From the NCBI GenBank assembly GCA_050693875.1, contig JBOGWP010000200.1:1-34780 (forward strand): a DNA stretch of 34,780 bases. The letters are read 5' to 3'. Under the pieces are notes generated by a model that saw only the letters and a program-made list of their open reading frames with translations, was not told the origin of the DNA and made no database searches. Positions 16,489-24,610 of this stretch are shown in pieces. Every line of letters starts with the position of its first letter. Position 1 is the first letter of the stretch. Source of the DNA: JBOGWP01 sp050693875 (GTDB lineage: Bacteria; Actinomycetota; CADDZG01; JAHWKV01; JBOGWP01). A program made the position numbers and the translations under genes.

Positions 16489-18914
16489 GGGCTGGGCCGA
16501 AGCCCCGCTCAAGGTGGGCGGCGGGATCTGTGCTCGCCCTCGTCCTGGCCGCCGCGTTCCTCGCCGCCGGCGGAGTGGCCTCGCAGGCCGCCGAAGGCCC
16601 CCCGGGGGAAGCCGCTCGCCCTCGCAGGGTCGTGATCGTCAGCATGCCCGGGATCACCTGGGAGGACGTCGAATCGGGCGCCGCCCCCAACCTTGCCAGC
16701 ATCGCGCGCCGGGGAGCGGTCGGCGCGCTATCCATCCGCACGGTCGGGCCGTACACCGATCTGGCATCGTCCTACGCGACGCTCGGTGCCGGCAACAGGA
16801 CGAGGGGAAGCGGGCCGACCGGCATCGAGATCTCCCCCTCGGCCCTTCCCAGGCCGGGGGGCGGACTCGAGGTTCGGCAAATGATGGCCGTCCGCCTCGA
16901 CAACGCCGAGCTGGGCTTCCAGGCCGTTCCCGGCGCGCTCGGGGAGGTCCTCCACAAACGCGGCCTGCGGACCGGGATCGCGGGCAATGCCGACGGGGGC
17001 CTGGTGTGGCCGGCCACCCGGAGACGCATCGGTCACGGCCGTGCGCTCCGGCGCTACGCGGGGCTGGCACTTGCCGATCGGTCGGGTCATGTCGACGCCG
17101 GCCGCCCCGGGAACGAGCTCAGCGTCGCCGACGCCCAGACCCTGAACGGCTACCGGAGCGATCCCGTCGCCCTCGCCCAGGCGGCTCGCGAGGTGATCGC
17201 ATCCGCGGACGTGACGCTCGTCGAGCTCGCCGATGCCTACCGGGAGGGCCAGGTAGCCTACGCCCGTTTCCCACCGCCGGACGGCGACGAGCCACCGGCG
17301 GAGATCCTCCCCAGCGAGCTGCCGGCGGTCACCGGGGAGAGCGAGGACATCCCTCCCGACGACCTCGCCGCCCGGCTACGGGGGGTGCGGCGCGACGATG
17401 CGCTGCTCGGCACCGTCGCATCCGGGGTCGACCTCACCCGCGACTCGCTGATCGTTGTGGGCACCACCGGCCTCGGTCCGGCCAAACGGGAGCGGCTGAC
17501 TGTCGCCGTGCTCGCCGGCGTCGGCGCCCGCCCCGGCGGCTGGCTGACCTCGGCCACGACGCTGCGCACGGGGCTCATCACGCTGAGCGACGTCGCGCCC
17601 GGCGTGCTCCGATTGCTGGGCGCACCGATACCATCGACCATGACCGGCCAGCCCTTCCGTTCCCACGCGGCGTCGCCGACCGAGCGCGTGAAGCCCCTCC
17701 TCGGCCTCCAGGCTCGGGCGATGTTCCAGGACCGGTGGGTTGCGACCTTCTTCGGCGTCTTCGTCGCCTTCCAGGGGGGCCTGTACCTGATTGCCTGGCG
17801 GACCCTGCGCCGCGGCTTCCGGCCCCTCGCGAGCCTCCGCTGGCTCGCGCTTGCGGTCACGGCCGTGCCGCTGTCGATCGTTGCCCTGCCGATCCTCCAG
17901 GCGGAGCGATGGCGGTTCCCGTGGCCGATGCTGGCCGCGCTCGCGGTGACCGCCGCCATCGCCACCGCGGCTGCCCTCGCCGGGCGCCGGACGAGGCCGG
18001 CCGCCGCGCCGACGCTGATCTTCGCCGCCACCGCCGTGGTGATCGCCGGCGATCTCGTCACCGGAGCGCACCTCCAGCTGTCGACCCTGATCGGCTACTC
18101 GCCGATCGTGGCGGGGCGCTTCTACGGCCTGGGCAACCTGAGCTACTCGATCCTGGCCACGACTGCATTGATGACCGCGGCGTACGTGGGCGCGACTCGC
18201 CCGCGCCGCGGGAGCGGGGTGTGGCTGGCGGGAGGGATCGTCACCGTCGCCGTGCTGCTGGTCAGTGCGCCGTCGCTCGGCGCCGACTTCGGCGGCGTGC
18301 TCGCGCTGATCCCGGCGGGCGGAGTGCTGCTTCTGATGCTGGCGGGAAGACGGATCTCCTGGACGCGGCTCGCGCTCCTGGCGATCGCGGCCGTGGCCGT
18401 CGCGGCGGCGCTGGGCGTCCTCGACTCGCTCCGCCCACCCGAGGTCCAGACCCACATCGGGAGGTTCCTGGGACGTCTGCTGGAGCAGGGACCGTCGAGC
18501 GTGGCCGCCGTGATCGCGCGCAAGGCCCGAGCGACGTGGACCATCCTCACCCGCAGCCTCCTCACCCTGGCGATTCCGGTCGGCGTGGCGTTCCTCCCGT
18601 TCTTCCTCCGCCAGTCGTCCGGACGGCTGCGATCGGCACTGCTGACGGAGCCGGGGATGCGGGCCGGGCTGTGGGGGGTCGGCCTGGCAAACCTCCTCGG
18701 CGCGGCGGTGAACGACTCTGGCCTTGCGATCGCGGCGATGGGGCTTTCGATCATCCTGCCCTACGCGCTGGCGACCGTGCTCCGCACGCCTGCCGTGGCC
18801 GACACGACGTCATCGGAGCCCGTTGGCGTCGGCGACGGAGGCGCCGCTCCGGGCCGGGACGTTCAGGCGCCCGATCGAGGAATGGGGCCGGACGTGCCCT
18901 CCCCGACTCCGTAG
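16485..18914 (+). CDS. Large membrane protein with degenerate alkaline-phosphatase-like domain
   Basis: 809 residues from ATG 16485, overlapping the murJ stop by four bases. Residues 1-36 are a signal or anchor sequence. Residues of about 45-400 form an extracytoplasmic domain resembling the alkaline phosphatase superfamily: VVIVSMPGITWEDV, then APNLASIARRGAVGALS, YATLGAGNRTRG, and DSLIVVGTTGLGP near 320. The usual first metal ligand Asp is replaced (SMPG instead of a D-G motif), so catalysis is doubtful. From about residue 415 onward there are ten or so membrane helices. Similar proteins sit beside murJ and steB in many actinobacteria, but their function is not established. The 3' end overlaps the convergent steB gene by 52 bp. 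Confidence 0.75.
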   Translation: MRAGPKPRSRWAAGSVLALVLAAAFLAAGGVASQAAEGPPGEAARPRRVVIVSMPGITWEDVESGAAPNLASIARRGAVGALSIRTVGPYTDLASSYATLGAGNRTRGSGPTGIEISPSALPRPGGGLEVRQMMAVRLDNAELGFQAVPGALGEVLHKRGLRTGIAGNADGGLVWPATRRRIGHGRALRRYAGLALADRSGHVDAGRPGNELSVADAQTLNGYRSDPVALAQAAREVIASADVTLVELADAYREGQVAYARFPPPDGDEPPAEILPSELPAVTGESEDIPPDDLAARLRGVRRDDALLGTVASGVDLTRDSLIVVGTTGLGPAKRERLTVAVLAGVGARPGGWLTSATTLRTGLITLSDVAPGVLRLLGAPIPSTMTGQPFRSHAASPTERVKPLLGLQARAMFQDRWVATFFGVFVAFQGGLYLIAWRTLRRGFRPLASLRWLALAVTAVPLSIVALPILQAERWRFPWPMLAALAVTAAIATAAALAGRRTRPAAAPTLIFAATAVVIAGDLVTGAHLQLSTLIGYSPIVAGRFYGLGNLSYSILATTALMTAAYVGATRPRRGSGVWLAGGIVTVAVLLVSAPSLGADFGGVLALIPAGGVLLLMLAGRRISWTRLALLAIAAVAVAAALGVLDSLRPPEVQTHIGRFLGRLLEQGPSSVAAVIARKARATWTILTRSLLTLAIPVGVAFLPFFLRQSSGRLRSALLTEPGMRAGLWGVGLANLLGAAVNDSGLAIAAMGLSIILPYALATVLRTPAVADTTSSEPVGVGDGGAAPGRDVQAPDRGMGPDVPSPTP

Positions 18915-19771
18915 TGGCCGAATCGCCCCGTCCCGGCAGCCTGGAGTCCCAGCACGAGCGCCGCCTGCCCGACCGGACCGTCGATCCCGTCGACCGTGAC
19001 CACACGCACTGAGGAGTCCTGCCGGAGCAGGCGCGTCAGCAGGAGACGGTCCGGGAGCGCCTCGCCGACGGCCACGAGCACCGAAGAGGTCGTGAGCGAG
19101 CGCACCGTCGGGACCAGCACGCGCTCGGTGAAGAGCCGGAGCTGCCGATCGGGCGCGGGGGCGAGCAGAACGATGGCGCTGCCAGGGGCGATTGACCCCG
19201 ATGGCCTTCCCGTCGCCGGTGCGTCGAGGGCCTTCGCGAAGCCGGCGTCGACGAGGCGTTGAAGCTCGGTGGGGCTGCGTCCCGAGAGCGCACCCGCAAG
19301 CCGGTCCGCCAGCAGGGTCCGCAGGTCGTCGGTGTCCGGCGCCGGGCCGGCGACCTCCAGCGCCCGGGCCAGCTCCTCGCGGCGCCCCTGCGACGTCGCA
19401 TCGAGCTTGGCCGACAGCTCGATCGACGCCTCCACCCGGGCGCCCGATGCGACGAAGGTCTCGCGCACCTGCTCGAGCGCGTCGCCCCCCGTCGAGTCGA
19501 AGCTCACGATGGCCACGGGCACGTCGGCGAGGGCGTCGCGCACCAGCAGATCCTTGCCGCTCGCGGCGAACTCGTTGAGCTGGCGATTTCGCTTGTCGAG
19601 CGAATCGATCTCGCGGATGAACGAGGCGTTGCGCCGCTCGAGCCGGTCCAGCGAGTTCTTCAACGCAAGGACGGTCGCCTGGGGGACGAAGGTCGTCCCG
19701 GCGAGCACGCCGAGTCCGAGCGCGAGGAAGATCGCCACCAGGGTCACGACGTAGTAGCGGAAGGTGATCAC
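18863..19771 (-). CDS. steB: SteB/MctB-like membrane-anchored protein
   Basis: 302 residues from GTG 19771. A single N-terminal membrane helix (YYVVTLVAIFLALGLGVLAG) is followed by a coiled coil (about residues 35-70, LKNSLDRLERRNASFIREID) and an extracytoplasmic globular domain. The family was first named for copper export (MctB) in Mycobacterium tuberculosis and later linked to cell wall and division with SteA in Corynebacterium. The C-terminal GHYGVGEGTSGPIP segment matches the family end. It starts 13 nt after steA, so the two are cotranscribed. I favour the division role because of the steA partner. Confidence 0.88.
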   Translation of the reverse strand: MITFRYYVVTLVAIFLALGLGVLAGTTFVPQATVLALKNSLDRLERRNASFIREIDSLDKRNRQLNEFAASGKDLLVRDALADVPVAIVSFDSTGGDALEQVRETFVASGARVEASIELSAKLDATSQGRREELARALEVAGPAPDTDDLRTLLADRLAGALSGRSPTELQRLVDAGFAKALDAPATGRPSGSIAPGSAIVLLAPAPDRQLRLFTERVLVPTVRSLTTSSVLVAVGEALPDRLLLTRLLRQDSSVRVVTVDGIDGPVGQAALVLGLQAAGTGRFGHYGVGEGTSGPIPRSGA

Positions 19772-19784
19772 GCGGTGTGCTTGG

Positions 19785-20975
19785 TCACCAGATGGCGTGG
19801 CGGATCACGAACACGACGTTCCGGAACCACACCTCCAGCGCTCGAGCCGCGACCGAGAAGAGGTTGGGCTCCTGAGAGAGCGCGATCACCACGACCATGG
19901 TGAACGCGGCGGCCAGCACGAGAGCGAGCATCTCGAGCCGGGTTGGCCCCGGCCGGTGGAGCTCGCTGACTCCCTTCGCATCGACGAGCGTGGGGCCCAC
20001 CCGCAACCGGACGAGAAAGGTCGACGCCATCCCGCGCCTGCCCTTATCGAGAAGCTCGATCAGGCTCGCCCGGGCGCCGACCTCGACGATCAGCTCGGCC
20101 CCCTTCTCGTGCGCGAGGAGGAGCGCAACGTCCTCACTTGTGCCCGGAGATTCGAAGGTGACGTAGGGAAGCGCCAGGGCATCGAGGCGGTCCTTTCCGG
20201 GGGCCTCGCCGCCGCGATAGGCGTGCACCACCAGCTCGGCCCCGCTGGACAGCGCTCGGGTGGTCACCGAGTCCATGTCGCCGATGATGATGTCCGGACG
20301 GAGCCCGAGATCGAGGAGCGCGTCGGCACCTCCGTCGACGCCGATGAGCACCGGGCGGAACTCGGCGATGTACCCGCGGCGCAGTGATGCGAGGTCCTCC
20401 TTGTACCGGTAGCCTCGCACGACGACGAGCACGTGGCGGCCGTGGAGGTCCTTTCTGATCTCCGGGAGCCGGATCGCCTCGAGGAGCATCTCCTTCTCGG
20501 CGCGCATGTACTCGAGGGTGTTCTCGGCGAACGCCTCGAGGGCCGCGCCGATCTCGCGTTTGGACTGATCGAGACGCGCCTCGACGTCCTTGAGCGTAAG
20601 CGGAACGCCCTTCGCCACCACCTCATCCTCGACGAGGAGCCGGTCCTCGTCGATCGTCAGCCGCTCGCCCTCCCGGACCCGGCGGAACAGGTCCGGGCCG
20701 GCCCGGTCGATCAATGGGATTCCCGCCGTTAGCAGGAGCAGCGGTCCGAGGTTGGGGTAGCGGCCGCTCGACGACTCGGCAGCATTGACGACGGCGCGCA
20801 CCTTCCGCTCGACGAGCGCCTCCGCCGCGACCCGGTCGAGGTCTTCGTGATCGATCACTGCGATCTCACCCGGCAGGAGACGCCCCACGAGACGCTTCGT
20901 TCGTCGATCCAGCCGGGCGATGCCCTGGATCACGCCGTCCGGCGCGGGATTCTGCCTGCGCGCTCGGCGCACCAT
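19785..20975 (-). CDS. steA: SteA-like cytokinetic-ring-associated protein
   Basis: 396 residues from ATG 20975; the frame is open to 21008, but a TAGAAT box lies 7 nt before ATG 20975. The N-terminal half contains long helical stretches. The central domain resembles thiamin pyrophosphokinase (LIGVDGGADALLDLGLRPDI, then IIGDMDSV), and a C-terminal membrane helix follows (LEMLALVLAAAFTMVVVIAL). In Corynebacterium glutamicum SteA and SteB form a complex affecting daughter-cell separation. The kinase fold has no established substrate here. The next gene downstream is steB. Confidence 0.9.
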   Translation of the reverse strand: MVRRARRQNPAPDGVIQGIARLDRRTKRLVGRLLPGEIAVIDHEDLDRVAAEALVERKVRAVVNAAESSSGRYPNLGPLLLLTAGIPLIDRAGPDLFRRVREGERLTIDEDRLLVEDEVVAKGVPLTLKDVEARLDQSKREIGAALEAFAENTLEYMRAEKEMLLEAIRLPEIRKDLHGRHVLVVVRGYRYKEDLASLRRGYIAEFRPVLIGVDGGADALLDLGLRPDIIIGDMDSVTTRALSSGAELVVHAYRGGEAPGKDRLDALALPYVTFESPGTSEDVALLLAHEKGAELIVEVGARASLIELLDKGRRGMASTFLVRLRVGPTLVDAKGVSELHRPGPTRLEMLALVLAAAFTMVVVIALSQEPNLFSVAARALEVWFRNVVFVIRHAIW

Positions 20976-20982
20976 GGCTCGG

Positions 20983-20988
20983 ATTCTA
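20983..20988 (-). promoter_or_regulatory. -10 box for leaderless steA transcript
   Basis: The sense strand reads TAGAAT, then seven bases, then ATG 20975. This supports an internal promoter between nadK and steA. Confidence 0.5.
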
Positions 20989-21053
20989 CCGGCCCCCCCG
21001 GCAACCACTCGGCCTTGCTGCAGATCTGCCCGTCCGAGAGCGCGAGGCGGGCG

Positions 21054-21848
21054 TCAGGGCAGGTGAAACCGGACCTGGAGCCGCTTGAAGAACCCCGGCC
21101 CCCCGAAGCGCACGATCTGAAGCTCCCGAGGATGCGGCGTCACCGTCACCGTGGCCCGCGGGGTCAGGCGGGCCAGGGGACGCCCGTCGACGGTCAGCAT
21201 GGCGGGGCCTTCGGCGAGCGTCAGCGTGATGGCGCGGTCGGTCCCGACAACGAGGGATCGCCACAGCGGGCTGTGCGCCGAGACCGGCGTCAGCACCATG
21301 ACGCGCTGGCTCGGCTCGACGACCGGGCCTCCCGCGGAGAGCGAGTAGGCGGTGGAGCCGGTGGGCGTCGCGACGATGAACCCGTCGGCGGTATAGCGGG
21401 CCACCAACTCGTCGCCCACGGCCACGTCGACGTCGATGACTCGCGTGGGGGTGGTCTTCTCGAGGGCCACCTCGTTCAGCGCCACGGCGGGGATGGGGTC
21501 GACGTCCTTACCGCCCGAGACCGCCTGGAGCAGCATCCGGGCTTCGAGAGCGTACTCGCCGCGGGCGATCGCCTTGAGCGCGTCGTCGAGCCCGTCGGCG
21601 TTCGCGCTCGAGAGGAACCCCAGCCGGCCGACGTTGATGCCCATCACGGGAAGGCCGCGCGCCGCGGCCAGCCCGGCCGCCCGGAGCGTGGTGCCGTCGC
21701 CTCCGATGGCGACCACCAGGTCGCATGGCTCCCCTGCGGTCGCATCGGCGACCCCCAGCCCCAGGGCGTCAGCGATCTCCCGCAGCTGCGTCGCCGCGGC
21801 CTGCGCCGCGGGGCGGGTGGGATGCACGACGAGCCCGAGCGTGGTCAC
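21054..21848 (-). CDS. nadK: NAD kinase
   Basis: 264 residues from ATG 21848. It phosphorylates NAD to NADP. The GGDGT motif (VVAIGGDGTTLRAAG) near residue 49 and the second conserved region LNEVALEK...ARYTADGFIVATPTGSTAYSLS (residues about 124-170) are intact. Slightly shorter than most family members, but complete. The start overlaps the tlyA stop (ATGA), the conserved actinobacterial tlyA-nadK arrangement. RecN, which usually follows in this locus, is absent: only 78 bp separate nadK from steA. Confidence 0.95.
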   Translation of the reverse strand: MTTLGLVVHPTRPAAQAAATQLREIADALGLGVADATAGEPCDLVVAIGGDGTTLRAAGLAAARGLPVMGINVGRLGFLSSANADGLDDALKAIARGEYALEARMLLQAVSGGKDVDPIPAVALNEVALEKTTPTRVIDVDVAVGDELVARYTADGFIVATPTGSTAYSLSAGGPVVEPSQRVMVLTPVSAHSPLWRSLVVGTDRAITLTLAEGPAMLTVDGRPLARLTPRATVTVTPHPRELQIVRFGGPGFFKRLQVRFHLP

Positions 21849-22627
21849 GCGGTCTGGAGGGCCGTCCGCATCAGGGGGCCGGGATCACTCGTCGGGAGAT
21901 CCCGGCGCGCCCGGAGGAAGAATTCCTGGTTCCCGCGTGCGCCGCGAGGCCGAGCCGCGACGATCCGGTCGGTGCCGAACCCGCGGCGTGCAAGTGCGTG
22001 CACCACGCGGGCGATGGTCTCCTGCCAAACCTGGGAGTCGCGGACCAGGCCACCCTGCTCGACCTGGTCGCGCGCCGCTTCGAACTGCGGCTTCACGAGC
22101 AGCACCATGTCGGCGCCGGATGCAGCGGCTTCCGCCAGCCGGTCGAGCACCGCCACCAGCGAGATGAAGGAGAGGTCGGCAACGACGACCTCGTAGCCCT
22201 CCCCCAGCTCCGCCGGCGGGATCGTCCGCACGTTCATCCGCTCGAGCAGCCGCACGCGGGGGTCGCGCCGCAGCCGCCAGTCGAACTGGCCGTACCCGAC
22301 GTCGATCGCGACCACCTCGGCGGCCCCGCGCTGCAGCAGGCAGTCGGTGAATCCCCCCGATCCCGCTCCCACGTCGAGACAGCGCTTTCCCATCGCGCTC
22401 ACACCCAAATCGGTGAGCGCGGCCTCGAGCTTGTCGCCGCCGCGGGAGGCGAACCGGCGAGGCTGCTCGACGCGGATGTCGACGCCGCGGGCGACGAGCA
22501 TGTTGGGATTGATCGCGGGAGCTCCCGCGACGACGACTCGGCGGCCCTCCACGAGGCGCCGGCTCTCCTCCTCGCTCCCGGCCAGCCCCCGCTCGACCAG
22601 CTCGACGTCGAGCCGGCGACGGCTCAC
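21845..22627 (-). CDS. tlyA: TlyA family rRNA (cytidine-2'-O)-methyltransferase
   Basis: 260 residues from GTG 22627; the frame stays open to 22801, but only from the GTG onward does it look like TlyA (SRRRLDVELVERGLAGSEEE). Residues 1-60 are an S4 RNA-binding domain, followed by an RrmJ-type SAM-binding fold (CLDVGAGSGGFTDCLLQRGA) and VVVADLSFISL. In mycobacteria TlyA 2'-O-methylates C1409 of 16S and C1920 of 23S rRNA. C1920 lies two bases inside the 14-nt micro-exon between two introns of the 23S gene in this window. The GTG overlaps the stop of the upstream small gene. Confidence 0.92.
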   Translation of the reverse strand: MSRRRLDVELVERGLAGSEEESRRLVEGRRVVVAGAPAINPNMLVARGVDIRVEQPRRFASRGGDKLEAALTDLGVSAMGKRCLDVGAGSGGFTDCLLQRGAAEVVAIDVGYGQFDWRLRRDPRVRLLERMNVRTIPPAELGEGYEVVVADLSFISLVAVLDRLAEAAASGADMVLLVKPQFEAARDQVEQGGLVRDSQVWQETIARVVHALARRGFGTDRIVAARPRGARGNQEFFLRARRDLPTSDPGPLMRTALQTA

Positions 22628-22631
22628 CGGC

Positions 22632-22814
22632 TCAGCTCGCCGGGCCCGGGGGCTCCTCCGGCTCCCGTGCCGCCAAGGTCGCCTCCTCGAGCCGCTTCTC
22701 GAGTCGGTCGGCAAGCTCGGAGAGGGCCGCGGTGCGTTCCTCGAGCGGGAGGTCGGCGATTCGGTCGATCTCGCGATCCGGCTCGAACGGTGCGTCATCA
22801 CGCACGTCGGTCAT
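22632..22814 (-). CDS. Small acidic helical protein preceding tlyA
   Basis: 60 residues from ATG 22814. The composition is Glu/Asp/Leu/Ala-rich, with a predicted long amphipathic helix (LEERTAALSELADRLEKRLE). Small proteins of this kind are common directly upstream of tlyA in actinobacteria; some resemble the exonuclease VII small subunit in shape, but I cannot assign it. A TACAAT box 7 nt before the ATG suggests this is the first gene of the tlyA-nadK operon. Its stop lies next to the tlyA start. Confidence 0.7.
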   Translation of the reverse strand: MTDVRDDAPFEPDREIDRIADLPLEERTAALSELADRLEKRLEEATLAAREPEEPPGPAS

Positions 22815-22821
22815 CGGCTGG

Positions 22822-22827
22822 ATTGTA
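22822..22827 (-). promoter_or_regulatory. -10 box for the tlyA operon (leaderless)
   Basis: The sense strand reads TACAAT, then seven bases, then ATG 22814. The same hexamer and spacing occur at prcB. Confidence 0.5.
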
Positions 22828-22837
22828 GCCCGGGGGT

Positions 22838-22897
22838 CCAGGGGGCAGCAGCCCTGCGGAGCGAAGCGGAGCAGATTGGGCTGCTGGGCTCCCCTGG
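22838..22897. repeat. REP-like hairpin unit 1
   Basis: The outer arms CCAGGGG/CCCCTGG and inner arms CAGCAGCCC/GGGCTGCTG enclose the core CCCTGCGGAGCGAAGCGG. The same core occurs in unit 2 (22946-22998). Its complement CGCTTCGCTCC is shared with the left end of both dispersed repeats. Confidence 0.55.
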
Positions 22898-22945
22898 GCG
22901 GTGGAGACCCTACGCCAGGAGGGGATCCGCCGATCGTAGGACGGG

Positions 22946-22998
22946 TCCCGGGGGCGGCAGCCCTGCGGAGCGAAGCGGGGAGGAGCCGGCCCCCGGGA
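22946..22998. repeat. REP-like hairpin unit 2
   Basis: Perfect 10-bp arms, TCCCGGGGGC and GCCCCCGGGA, enclose the core GCAGCCCTGCGGAGCGAAGC shared with unit 1. The two units are direct repeats about 110 bp apart, placed between the M23 peptidase gene end and the tlyA operon promoter. They may also terminate transcription. Confidence 0.6.
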
Positions 22999-23008
22999 GC
23001 GGCGAAAC

Positions 23009-23983
23009 CTAGCCGAGCGCGGCTCGGAGGAGCCGATAGGGGTTGACCGCCCGGCCGCCCCCCGGATGCCATTCGAAATGGATGTGGCACGGGCCCCTGC
23101 GGGCATTCCCGGAGTTGCCGTTGTAGCCGACGAGGTCTCCCATCGAGACGCGGAGGCCCGTCCGGACACCCGAGGCGTACCCCCGTAGGTGGGCGTAGAA
23201 GAACACGTCGCCGTTGGCCGCTCGAAGCCACAGCATGATGCCGCCATTGCCTCCCGAGCTCATGTCGCTGACGACGCCGTCGGTGACGGCCACGGCCTTG
23301 GCGCCGCAGGGCGCCATCACGTCGGTCCCCTGGTGGCGCCGTCTCCCCGACCGAGGATCGCCCCACGTGTCGGAGAAGGCGGTCGGTCCGAGGATGGGCA
23401 GCACCAGGCCGGCGAACCGTCCGAAGCGGGCGACGCGGGCTGCCGTCTTGGCCCCCTTCATCTTCGTCTCGAGCTGGCGCTGCTTCGCGCGAAGGCTCTT
23501 CAGGAGCTCTCGCTTCTTCGACTGCGCCCGCTCGACTTCCTCACGGATCTCGTCGGCCCGCGTCTTGGTGATCTGCATGCTGTCAATCAGCTTGGCGTCC
23601 TTGTCCTGCATCATGCCGATGAGCTGCAGGCGCTTGAGGAAGACCCCGAGGTCCGTGGCCGTGAGCAGGCCCTCGAGGTAGGTGCCCGCCCCGCCGCTCT
23701 TGTAGAGGTAGCCGACCCGCTGCCGCATGAGGACGGTCTTCTGCGCGATGACCCCGTCGGCCGTGGCGAGCTCACGCTCCAGCGCTTCCATCCGGCCCTC
23801 CAGCCGGCCGAGATCGGCCTGGATCCGGGCGTACTCCGCAGCGGTCTTGTTGAGCTGTTCCTGGAGGGCGCGCGGATCAGGAGCGGCGTGAGCTGGAAGC
23901 TGTACCCCCGCCGCAAAGAATCCCGCCGCGACCAAGATGGTCAGAACCCGCCTGACCCTCGGCCCCCTGTATGAGCTGATCAA
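23009..23983 (-). CDS. Secreted M23 (LytM-type) peptidoglycan peptidase with coiled coil
   Basis: 324 residues from TTG 23983. A signal peptide (VLTILVAAGFFAAGVQLPAHA) leads to a long coiled coil (about residues 38-185, LQEQLNKTAAEYARIQADLG onward) as in EnvC/RipA-associated proteins, followed by the M23 domain. The zinc ligands are visible: H-x3-D in RRHQGTDVMAP and H-x-H in CHIHFEWHPGG. It should cut peptidoglycan cross-links or activate another hydrolase during division. All metal ligands are present, so it is probably active. The start is uncertain; no ribosome binding site is seen. Confidence 0.88.
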   Translation of the reverse strand: MISSYRGPRVRRVLTILVAAGFFAAGVQLPAHAAPDPRALQEQLNKTAAEYARIQADLGRLEGRMEALERELATADGVIAQKTVLMRQRVGYLYKSGGAGTYLEGLLTATDLGVFLKRLQLIGMMQDKDAKLIDSMQITKTRADEIREEVERAQSKKRELLKSLRAKQRQLETKMKGAKTAARVARFGRFAGLVLPILGPTAFSDTWGDPRSGRRRHQGTDVMAPCGAKAVAVTDGVVSDMSSGGNGGIMLWLRAANGDVFFYAHLRGYASGVRTGLRVSMGDLVGYNGNSGNARRGPCHIHFEWHPGGGRAVNPYRLLRAALG

Positions 23984-24096
23984 ACCGGCCGATAGGCTCG
24001 CGAGTTTCCCCTGGGGCTGTCAAACCGGGGCAGCTGGACGGGGGCGCACGCGATGCCGCCCGGTCTACCAGTCGGCCGTTTTGCGTCCCTCGGCTG

Positions 24097-24540
24097 CTAG
24101 CCGTCGCCGTCGGTGTCGGGTGCGGGCTTTGGGGGCGTGCGGGTCGATTTGGGCTTGGCCGCAGAGCCACGCTGTGCCGCGGTGCTCTTTCCCGCCGTGC
24201 TCCGAGTGGTGCGCTTGACGGCGCTCCCGCCGGCGGCCGGCAATGCCTCGCGCGACCTGCCGGACCGGGCCTCAGCCTTGGACTCGAGGGCCTGCACGCG
24301 CTCCCCCAGACTCTCGATGTCCTCGTGCGTCACGAGTCCCATCCCCCGGAGCTGGCGGCGGATCTCAGAACGAACCACCGATCGCAGCGACTCGGCGAGG
24401 TCGCGCCCCCGCCCGGTCAGCTCGCTGGCCGGACCCTTCCCCCGTTGCGCCAGATCCCGCGCCAACCTGCCGGCGGGCTCGAGCGGCTTGCGGAGGAGGT
24501 CGGACGCCTGCTTGATCGCCTTCTGCATCTGACCGTTCAC
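24097..24540 (-). CDS. Phasin-like, Ala/Lys-rich tailed protein
   Basis: 147 residues if read from GTG 24540, which has AAGGAGG at a proper six-base spacing. The ATG at 24546 overlaps that ribosome binding site and is less likely. The N-terminal half is helical (MQKAIKQASDLLRKPLEPAG, then LAESLRSVVRSEIRRQLRGM and THEDIESLGERVQALE), resembling phasin or PHA-granule-associated proteins. The C-terminus is a Lys/Thr/Ala/Pro tail resembling the DNA-binding tails of PhaF-like proteins. No PHA synthase is nearby, so a link to storage granules is only a possibility; a nucleoid-associated or envelope scaffolding role is also possible. Confidence 0.65.
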   Translation of the reverse strand: MNGQMQKAIKQASDLLRKPLEPAGRLARDLAQRGKGPASELTGRGRDLAESLRSVVRSEIRRQLRGMGLVTHEDIESLGERVQALESKAEARSGRSREALPAAGGSAVKRTTRSTAGKSTAAQRGSAAKPKSTRTPPKPAPDTDGDG

Positions 24541-24598
24541 CTGCATCCTCCTTCCTGCCTGCCCTCGCCCTCGCCCTCGAACGGCTCAGACCCCGGGG

Positions 24599-24604
24599 TA
24601 TCCT
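24599..24604 (+). promoter_or_regulatory. -10 box for leaderless rhomboid transcript
   Basis: TATCCT, then six bases, then GTG 24611. There is no Shine-Dalgarno sequence. Confidence 0.5.
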
Positions 24605-24610
24605 GCCCCG

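Noticed and set aside
14374..16512. 712-codon minus-strand open frame opposite murJ
   Set aside because: His/Arg/Glu/Pro-rich composition typical of the antisense frame; murJ on the other strand has clear family motifs and membrane helices.
23984..24040. TTGACA upstream of the M23 peptidase as a -35 box
   Set aside because: The only TAT-like hexamer downstream is 23 bases away, too far for a standard promoter.
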